A stretch of 6,184 bases of DNA, taken from the NCBI GenBank assembly GCA_035697545.1, contig DASSCT010000075.1, forward strand, positions 1 through 6,184. The letters are read 5' to 3'. Positions 1 through 6,100 of the stretch are shown piece by piece (positions within the stretch are counted from its first letter, which is position 1; the number at the start of each line of letters is the position of its first letter). Under the pieces are notes generated by a model that had not been told where the DNA came from, made no database searches, and saw nothing but the letters and a program-made list of their open reading frames with translations. The DNA is from JACDAN01 sp035697545. Its GTDB lineage: Bacteria; Actinomycetota; Thermoleophilia; Gaiellales; Gaiellaceae. A program made the position numbers and the translations under genes.

Positions 1-1359
1 GTCCCCCTCTCGGCCGACCCGCAGGCGGCCGAACGCCTTTCGGAGCCGATCGGCTACGCGAACGGCGTTGCGATTCTCGCAGCGATGGGCTTGCTGCTCT
101 CGGTCGGCTTCGCAGCGCGGGCATCACGCCCGGTTGCCGCAGCCGCGGCGGCGGCGACCGGGCCGCTTTTCGCGGCGACCCTTTACTTCACCTTCGGCCG
201 CGGGGCCTGGCTCGCGCTCGCCGTCGGTCTGACCATCGCACTTGTCCTTGGCCCGGGTCGGCTCCAGCTTGCGGCTACGGCAATCGCTTTGGCAGCACCG
301 GCAGCGATCGCCGTCATTTCCGCGGCCGGCCTTGGAGCCTCAGGGTGGCTCGCAGCGCTCCTTCTTGTCCTGTGCGCCCTATCGCTGGTCATCCTGCTCG
401 TCTTGCGCTCGGTGCGGTATCGCCCTTCGCTGCGGATGCGACGAGCGTTCGCCGCGAGCCTGATTGCACTGCCGGTCGTGGTCGCGGCCGCGGTGCTGAT
501 TCGGCTCGGCGGCCCCGCAGCGGCCTACGACTCCTTCAAGGAAGCGCCGACGCCGACGCACGGAGATGTGCGCGGTCGCGTTTTCAGCCTCTCGGGGAGC
601 AACCGCACGGATTACTGGCATGTTGCCTGGCGAGTATACGAAGACCATCCAGCACTCGGTGCGGGCGCGGGGACCTATTCCCGCTGGTGGCTCCGCGAGC
701 GGCCCGTGCCGCAACCGGTGCAGGATGCCCACAGCCTCTACCTGGAGACGCTCGCGGAGCTCGGGCTGATCGGCCTCGCCCTCCTGCTCGTTGCGCTGGC
801 CGCGCCGTTTGCCGAAGCCCGCTCGTGGTGGGCGCCGGTCGCCCTCGCTCCGTATGCGGCCTTCCTTGCTCACGCCGCGCAGGATTGGGACTGGGAACTG
901 CCCGCCGTGACCGTCGCGGCGCTCGCCTGTGCGGCGGCGCCGATCACGTCGTCTGACGGCCGGCGCATACCGCGTGTCATCGCCGTCGTCCCCGTCGCAC
1001 TCTGCCTGCTGACCGTGCCGGCGTTCTTCGGCAACCGGGCCGCCGCCGAGGCCGAATCGGCCTACGACCGTGGTTCCTGGCGGGACGCCGAGGACGCAGC
1101 GCGCCGGGCGCGATCGCTCCAGCCGTGGTCACCCGAGCCCTGGCGGCTGCTGGGAGAGGCGCAGCTCGCTCAGGGCGCACTCGCGCCGGCGCGCAGCAGC
1201 TTTCGAAGCGGGTTGGCCGAGGACGCCGGCGAGTGGGAGCTATGGCTCGACCTGGGGCTGGCGAGCGAAGGTCCGGCGCGCCGCCGCGCGTTCGAGCGCG
1301 CGGCCCGGCTCAACCCGCTGAGCCCGGAGCTGGAGGAGCTTGGGTTTAAATCCGACTAG
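1..1359 (+). CDS. O-antigen ligase / Wzy_C-family membrane protein with C-terminal TPR-like tail (5' partial)
   Basis: The frame is open from base 1, so the true start is upstream; 452 residues are visible. The first residues (RLSEPIGYANGVA) already match the interior of this family, so the ATG at 85 is not the real start. About ten hydrophobic segments can be seen in visible residues 20-345. They flank a large extracytoplasmic loop (about 170-250) that carries the family signature: SGSNRTDYWHVAW, then HPALGAGAGTY, then DAHSLYLETLAELGLIG, whose His (codon 730-732) is the usual conserved one. GRGAW (about 66-70) is the other conserved Arg site. Family members join or polymerise lipid-linked glycans at the outer face of the inner membrane; the exact substrate cannot be read. 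The last 110 residues (from about 343) are soluble, Ala/Arg-rich and TPR-like (AYDRGSWRDAEDAARRA; PWRLLGEAQLAQG; ERAARLNPLSPE). The family is clear; choosing ligase over polymerase is inference. Confidence 0.88.
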   Translation, partial: VPLSADPQAAERLSEPIGYANGVAILAAMGLLLSVGFAARASRPVAAAAAAATGPLFAATLYFTFGRGAWLALAVGLTIALVLGPGRLQLAATAIALAAPAAIAVISAAGLGASGWLAALLLVLCALSLVILLVLRSVRYRPSLRMRRAFAASLIALPVVVAAAVLIRLGGPAAAYDSFKEAPTPTHGDVRGRVFSLSGSNRTDYWHVAWRVYEDHPALGAGAGTYSRWWLRERPVPQPVQDAHSLYLETLAELGLIGLALLLVALAAPFAEARSWWAPVALAPYAAFLAHAAQDWDWELPAVTVAALACAAAPITSSDGRRIPRVIAVVPVALCLLTVPAFFGNRAAAEAESAYDRGSWRDAEDAARRARSLQPWSPEPWRLLGEAQLAQGALAPARSSFRSGLAEDAGEWELWLDLGLASEGPARRRAFERAARLNPLSPELEELGFKSD

Positions 1360-1364
1360 CCGGG

Positions 1365-1370
1365 TACACT
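1365..1370 (+). promoter_or_regulatory. possible -10 promoter element (TACACT) for the small secreted protein
   Basis: TACACT lies 5 bases after the stop codon of the upstream membrane-protein gene and inside GGGTACACT, which resembles actinobacterial -10 regions. The best -35 candidate is TTGGGT at 1340-1345, but its 19-base spacing is long and the match is weak. A start near 1377 would give a leader of about 60 bases. This is a pattern match only. Confidence 0.3.
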
Positions 1371-1415
1371 CGCCCCGTCCTGCCGTCCCGTGGCGCCGCC
1401 GCGGGTGATCAAACC

Positions 1416-1426
1416 GAGGAGGAGGT
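1416..1426 (+). promoter_or_regulatory. strong Shine-Dalgarno sequence
   Basis: GAGGAGGAGGT is a near-perfect anti-16S complement ending 9 bases before the ATG at 1436. It fixes that start for the small secreted protein and suggests high translation, stronger than the site of the gene that follows. Confidence 0.85.
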
Positions 1427-1435
1427 CCGACAGGA

Positions 1436-1891
1436 ATGAGACGACTTTCGAGGCGGCGCGTTGGCTATGCGGCGCTCGTGGGCGTGTTCGCCGCCTTCGC
1501 GTTCGCCGCCCTCGCGTCGGTCGGCGCAGCCGTCTCCCCGGCCAGTCCGCCTTCCGTTGCTGCCCAGTACCCCAAGAAGGTGACGATCTGTCATCGGACG
1601 AAGTCCAAGAAGAACCAGTACGTGACGATCCGGGTCTCGCGAAACGCTGTGCCTGCTCACCTCAGGCACGGCGACGGAATCGGACCGTGCCCGCGGGCGA
1701 TCTTCACCGTCTGCCACAAGGTGAAGAACGGCAAGCACAAGACGCTGAAGGTGAAGGGGGCAAAGGCCCACCGCAAGCACCTGAAGCGCGGAGACAAGAT
1801 CGGCGCCTGCAAGACCAAGAAACACAAGGGCAACGAGAACGAGAAGCACAAGGGCAAGGGCAAGAAGGAAAAAAAGAAGAAGAAGGGCTAA
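1436..1891 (+). CDS. small secreted lysine-rich protein with two Cys-His...HGD..G.C repeats
   Basis: 151 residues. The N-terminus is basic (MRRLSRRRVGY) and followed by a hydrophobic stretch to about residue 33, so it reads as a signal peptide with cleavage somewhere around 33-43. SRRRVG is a weak twin-arginine look-alike. The mature part holds two tandem modules, residues 49-85 and 90-125, each starting with a Cys-His pair (C52-H53; C93-H94) and ending in HL-(R/K)-(H/R)-GD-x-IG-x-C (C85; C125). Cys-to-Cys distances are 33 and 32 residues. The tail, 126-151, is almost only Lys with some Asn, Glu, His and Gly. From memory, a similar module (ICH...AVPAHLAHGD..G.C) is scattered through extracellular bacterial proteins without an assigned function. 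A disulfide or metal site per module is plausible, and the polycationic tail could bind anionic polymer or wall material; both are inference. It sits 76 bases after the polysaccharide gene and is followed by a hairpin. The start is set by the ribosome binding site at 1416-1426. Confidence 0.85.
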   Translation: MRRLSRRRVGYAALVGVFAAFAFAALASVGAAVSPASPPSVAAQYPKKVTICHRTKSKKNQYVTIRVSRNAVPAHLRHGDGIGPCPRAIFTVCHKVKNGKHKTLKVKGAKAHRKHLKRGDKIGACKTKKHKGNENEKHKGKGKKEKKKKKG

Positions 1892-1895
1892 GCCC

Positions 1896-1933
1896 GAACG
1901 CAGAAGCCCCGCTCCGGCGGGGCTTCTGCGTTC
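1896..1933 (+). terminator. 17-bp perfect hairpin with UCCG loop, probable terminator
   Basis: Arms GAACGCAGAAGCCCCGC (1896-1912) and its exact reverse complement (1917-1933) enclose the loop TCCG. The loop is closed by C-G, giving a stable UNCG-type tetraloop. The hairpin begins 4 bases after the stop of the lysine-rich protein. No T-tract follows, so this is the U-less hairpin type common in high-GC actinobacteria, and some read-through into the next gene is possible. Confidence 0.8.
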
Positions 1934-1958
1934 AAGAGCAATCCGTTTGCCTGCTCCA

Positions 1959-1975
1959 CCCGTAGGCCCTACGGG
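1959..1975. repeat. 17-bp palindrome upstream of the TIGR03118 gene
   Basis: CCCGTAGGCCCTACGGG has two 8-base arms (1959-1966 and 1968-1975) around a single C. It lies 34 bases before the ATG at 2010 and could be an operator or a short leader hairpin (7-bp stem, 3-base loop). A weak -35-like TTGCCT at 1947-1952 would place the promoter over it. The symmetry is seen directly; its function is not. Confidence 0.4.
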
Positions 1976-1994
1976 GAAGGAGCTACGCCTACTC

Positions 1995-2001
1995 AAGGGA
2001 G
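1995..2001 (+). promoter_or_regulatory. Shine-Dalgarno that favours the ATG at 2010
   Basis: AAGGGAG leaves 8 bases to the ATG at 2010 but only 5 to the overlapping in-frame GTG at 2007. The ATG is therefore the better start; the two differ by one residue. An upstream in-frame TGA at 2004-2006 rules out anything earlier. Confidence 0.6.
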
Positions 2002-2009
2002 TGTGAGTG

Positions 2010-3080
2010 ATGGGACCCCATCCTTCGCGACGCCGGCCGAGCGCCCTGCTCGTGCTGGCGCTTCTGATCGGCTCGGCGCTCGTAGCGGCTTCGCCGCTCG
2101 CGGCTGCTGAGCAAAACTCGTACACGGTCACGCCGCTGGTCTCCGACCAGGCCGGAGTCGCGGCTCACACTGACCCGAACCTCGTGAACGCCTGGGGCCT
2201 CACGGCCAGTGCGGGCTCGCCCTGGTGGGTTGCGGACAACGGAACCGACCGCTCGACGCTGTACGGGGGCGACGGAACGCCGCGGACGCTCGTCGTCACC
2301 GTTGCTGGAGGCCCGACGGGCACTGTCGCTAACACGACGACGACCGGTTTCGTCCTCCCGACCGGCGGCAGGGCTGCGTTCCTCTTCGATGGCGAAGACG
2401 GCATCGTCCGCGCCTGGAACGGAGCGCAGGGGACGACGGCGATCGTCGTCGCCGACCGCTCGAATGTGGAAGCGATCTACAAGGGGCTCGCGATCGCCGA
2501 CACCGCGTCGGGGCCGCGGCTCTACGCAGCTGACTTCCACAACGCGCGGATCGACGTCTTCGACGGGAGCTTCGGCCTGGTGCCGGGTGGGGGCTTCGTA
2601 GACCCATCGCTGCCCGACGGCTATGCACCGTTCAACGTCCAGACGATCGGCGACCGCGTCTTCGTGGCGTACGCGAAGCAGGATGCTGACGCCGAAGACG
2701 AGGTCGCGGGCCAGGGCACCGGCTTCGTCGACGCCTACGACCTCGCGGGCAACCTGCTCGAGCGTGTCGCCCAACATGGCCAGCTGAACGCCCCGTGGGG
2801 GCTCGCGCTCGCGCCTGAGGGGTTCGGCCGCTTCGGCGGCGACCTCCTCGTCGGCAACTTCGGCGACGGGCAGATCAACGCCTACGAGGAGCTGCCGAAC
2901 GGGCACTTCGCCCATCGCGGCGAGCTCCGCGGCTCGGATGGCAAGCCACTCTCGATCGACGGGCTCTGGGCGCTTCGCTTCGGCAACGGCGCCGCCGCAG
3001 GGCCGACGGACACGCTGTTCTTCACGGCGGGCCCGGACGAAGAGACCCACGGTCTCTTCGGGTCGATCACCGCAGGCTGA
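2010..3080 (+). CDS. TIGR03118-family secreted protein, probable beta-propeller
   Basis: 356 residues. The N-terminus has a basic start (MGPHPSRRRP), a hydrophobic core at 11-28 and an Ala-rich site (PLAAAEQ, 29-35), which reads as a Sec signal peptide. There is no lipobox Cys. The rest matches TIGR03118 end to end as I remember it: DPNLVNAWGL (55-64), PWWVADNGT (71-79), DGEDGIVRAWN (127-137), YKGLAI (157-162), LYAADFHNARIDVFD (171-185), GYAPFNVQ (204-211), APWGLALAP (261-269), LLVGNFGDGQI (279-289), IDGLWALRFGNG (316-327) and HGLFG (347-351). These spaced Gly/Asp/Trp motifs suggest repeated propeller blades, like NHL or lactonase-type proteins. No reaction is established for the family. Many members elsewhere carry a PEP-CTERM anchor; this one ends at GSITAG with no sorting signal or transmembrane anchor, so it is probably released or held by other contacts. 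It has its own ribosome binding site and is followed by a convergent hairpin. Confidence 0.88.
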   Translation: MGPHPSRRRPSALLVLALLIGSALVAASPLAAAEQNSYTVTPLVSDQAGVAAHTDPNLVNAWGLTASAGSPWWVADNGTDRSTLYGGDGTPRTLVVTVAGGPTGTVANTTTTGFVLPTGGRAAFLFDGEDGIVRAWNGAQGTTAIVVADRSNVEAIYKGLAIADTASGPRLYAADFHNARIDVFDGSFGLVPGGGFVDPSLPDGYAPFNVQTIGDRVFVAYAKQDADAEDEVAGQGTGFVDAYDLAGNLLERVAQHGQLNAPWGLALAPEGFGRFGGDLLVGNFGDGQINAYEELPNGHFAHRGELRGSDGKPLSIDGLWALRFGNGAAAGPTDTLFFTAGPDEETHGLFGSITAG

Positions 3081-3087
3081 CGTACTC

Positions 3088-3117
3088 GCGGCGGCGCGCG
3101 TTCGCGCGCGCCGCCGC
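3088..3117. terminator. 13-bp all-GC hairpin, shared convergent terminator
   Basis: GCGGCGGCGCGCG (3088-3100) and its exact reverse complement (3105-3117) enclose TTCG. It starts 8 bases past the stop of the TIGR03118 gene and directly touches the stop codon (3118-3120) of the opposite-strand ATPase-cyclase gene. It can therefore serve both transcripts. There is no T-tract on either side. It fills nearly the whole 37-base gap between the genes. Confidence 0.75.
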
Positions 3118-6100
3118 TCAGCCGGCTACAGGCACTGACGCGGGCAGCCGATAGGCCGGCTGCGCTCCGTCGAAGCCCTTGAGCTCGAGCTCCTGCGGCT
3201 CTGCGGTCAGGCCGCGTTCCGAGAGCCACGACGCGACCCGGCGAAACGCCTCGTCGCTCAAGAGGATCTCCCCGCCGGCCGCGGCCTGCTGCAGCCGGGC
3301 GGCGAGGTTGGTCGCCGGGCCGAGCACGCTGACATTCGCGTCGAGACTTCGAGAGACTACGGCGGGACCGACCGCGATGCCGATCCCGACCGGGAGATCC
3401 ATGAGCGCCGCCTTGTCCCTCAGGGCCAGTGCCGCCTCGAGCGCGAGCACGGCATGATCGACGCGCGACCCGGCCACGTTGAAGGTCGCCATCACCGCGT
3501 CCCCAGCGAACTTGTCCACGATGCCGCGCCGGCGGCCGACCTCCGAGGCGGCCCACCGGTGCAGGGTCAGCATGCGGTCGGCCAGGTCCTCCGGAGCGCT
3601 GGCCGACGCCAGCGGCGTGTACCCCCGGACATCCGCGAACATCGACGTCACGAGACGCTCGCCGGCCGGCAGGACGGTAGGCTCGGCCGCCTCCGCCTCG
3701 GGCTCTTCGGCGAGCTGCGGTGGATCGAAACCTAGCCGCAGCGCCGCGGCCCGGGCCTCGTCGCGAATTCGCACAGCACCGGCCTGATGGGCCTCGCGGA
3801 CGCACGACTCGAGCAGCGAGCTTGCCGCGTGGTCGTCTCCTGTCTCGGCAGCCGCCTCGGCCGCGAGGATGGAGGCCTGCCACGTCCACAGCCGCAGGTC
3901 GGAGCTCTCGAGCTCGCGCAGTGCGCGCTCGAGCACCGGCAGGGCCTCGATCGCGTTCCCCGAGGCGAGGAGGACGCGACCTTCGGCGATCGCAAGCGCC
4001 GCCTGGCCCAGCTCGGTAGAAGCTCGCTTGGCGTCCTTCAGCAGCGCGGCGGCCTCGTCGAGCGCTCCGCCGGCGACCAGTGCTTCGACCCCGAGGGCGA
4101 CCGTCTTTGGGAAGATCAGCACGGGTCCGGCCGCGGCGACTCTCCGACCCAACTCGAGCGCTTCGTCGGTCCGCTCGTGCGCGAGCGCAACACGGACACG
4201 GGCAGGGGTGTCGTAGACGATGTCTTGGAGCTCGTTGGCCGGAGAAGGAGGCGGTAGCTCCGCGTCCGCCTCGGACATGCGTCCAAGCTCGACGAGCGCT
4301 TCGGTGGCGGCAATCCGGGAGCGCCACTCGAACTTCCGGGCACCCAAGCTCTCGTGGCGGTCCCGCGCTCGGACAGCCAGCCCCAGCGCGTCGCGGGGAG
4401 CGCCGAGCTCGATCAGGGCCCAGGCCCTCGCGATTTCGCCGCCGGCCGAGGCCCGAATGTGAAAGAGCAGTGGCTCTTGCTTCTCCAGCGCGCGCGCGAA
4501 TCCGCCTGCGACGGCATGCACGCGATCCCAAATCTCGTTGTAGACGAGTGAAGAAGCGATGATCACGTAGCCCTTGGCAAGAGCCTCGTGGTAGCACCTG
4601 TCCATCAGGGTGAACTCCCGGGCCGTCCCGTAGTACCCGAGCGCTGCGACGCTGAGCGCGTAGACGCGCTCGAAGTCAGCTGCTGCTTGCTGCGCGATCT
4701 CGACTGCGCGTTCAGCAGCCTCCAAGCACCGGTCGTACTCCAGCCGGAACGCGTAGATGCCTGCTATGCGCAGATGCACGAGTGCGAGGTCGGCCGAGGG
4801 GCCCTCTCGCTCAAGTGCCGCGAGTGCGTGCTCGAACTGCTCCATCGCCTCGGCGGACTTATCGAGCTCCCACTGGCTGCGTCCCAGATAGACGCGAGCC
4901 TGAGCTGCCTCGCGCGAGAGCCCGAGCTCTTTGAGCTGCTCAACGGCCTCGACGAGCAGCTGCTCTGCGGCTGCGGGCTCGCCGCTATACCACCGCAGAC
5001 GGCCGATGCGGAGGAGCAGTCGTGCCCGTTCTCTCGGATCGGAAACGTGCGGCAGAACGCGTTCGAGCAGCTCGGCCGCTTCCCGGAATGCGACGGAGCG
5101 CTCGGCTTCCTCGGCTGCTCGCAAACAGGCACCCACCGCCTCGTTGGCCCGTCCCGCTTCCAGAAGATGGCTTGCGATGGCCATGGGGCTTCCGTCGGCG
5201 CCCTCGAGCGCATCGGCGGCTCGGGAATGGATCCGCTGCCGCTTCGGCAAGACAGTGTCGCTCGCGATCGCCTCTTGGGTGAGCGCGTGGCGCCACCTGT
5301 AGCGATCGCTCGCCTGTGCATCCTCCTCCACCAGCTGCTGGGCGACGGCCGCCTCGAGGGCTGCGAGCACGGCTCCTTCGTCGGCCTCCGCCACCTCGAC
5401 GAGGAGCCCGTAGTCGAACGAACGGCCGAGGACGGCAGCCGCCCGGAGCACCTCGATATGGACTGGGTCGAGCCGTCCTACGCGGAGCAGCACCGCCTCT
5501 CGTACCGTGTCTGGCAGCCGTAGCGCATCGAGCGGCGATCGTTCCCAGCCCGTCTCCGTTCGGACGATCTCGCGGCGGTCGACCGCCTCGCGCAGGAGCT
5601 CCTCGAGAACGAAAGGGTTGCCCTCGGAACGAGCATGGACGAGCGACCCGAGCTCTGCGCTGACGCTCTCTGCGTCCAGAATGGCCGCGATCATCTCCGT
5701 CACCTGCTGCGGCGTCATTGCCTCGACGGCGACCATCTCGGCAGCCCCCGTTCGCCCCCAGACCTGAACCATCCGTGTCAGTGGATGGCGCCGATCGAGC
5801 TCGTCGCTCCTGTAGGTGGCGAGCACCATCACCCTGCTATTGGCCATCCGGCGAGCGACGTAATCGAGCAAATGGCGAGTCGAGCTGTCGGCCCAGTGGA
5901 CGTCCTCGAGAACGAGGAGCAGCCCACGCTCGCGAGCCCACAGCTCGAGAAGCGTGACGAGCGACTCGAACATCCGCAGCTTCGCTTGCTCGGGATCCCC
6001 GTCGGCGCCGGCCCGCGTGCCGTTCCCGAGCTGGGGGAAGAGCTGAGCGAGCTCGGCGCTCATCGGGCCGAGCTGGGCCCGCACCTCCGCCCGGTCGTAC

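Noticed and set aside
85..87. ATG as start of the O-antigen-ligase-like gene
   Set aside because: The 28 codons before it are open and encode RLSEPIGYANG, an internal motif of this family, so the gene begins left of the window.
566..572. Idea of a lost or broken gene within the membrane-protein region
   Set aside because: The frame is continuous from 1 to 1359 with family motifs in the correct order, so there is no frameshift or truncation other than the window edge.
1390..1965. A 191-codon + strand frame overlapping the lysine-rich protein
   Set aside because: As an independent gene it lacks a ribosome binding site and signal peptide and reads through the hairpin. Only its last part is kept, as the hypothetical -1 frameshift extension described in the findings.
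1989..3050. A 353-codon open frame antisense to the TIGR03118 gene
   Set aside because: The + strand frame matches a known family along its whole length. The antisense frame is Arg/Glu/Val-rich with no motif or ribosome binding site that I can see.
2882..4597. A 571-codon open frame on the - strand
   Set aside because: It overlaps the cyclase/TPR gene in another frame of the same strand and runs antisense into the TIGR03118 gene. Its product is a low-complexity Arg/Gly/Ala/Pro mix with no recognisable motif, typical of an off-frame shadow in GC-rich DNA.
4588..5523. A 311-codon + strand frame antisense to the TPR region
   Set aside because: Long antisense frames are expected opposite Leu/Ala/Glu-rich coding DNA. 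No domain is recognisable and the - strand frame is well supported.
6082..6084. GTG as start of the ATPase-cyclase gene
   Set aside because: The frame is open for 33 further codons to the window edge and encodes family-typical sequence (PYLPFVEAIG). Walker A must also lie upstream.
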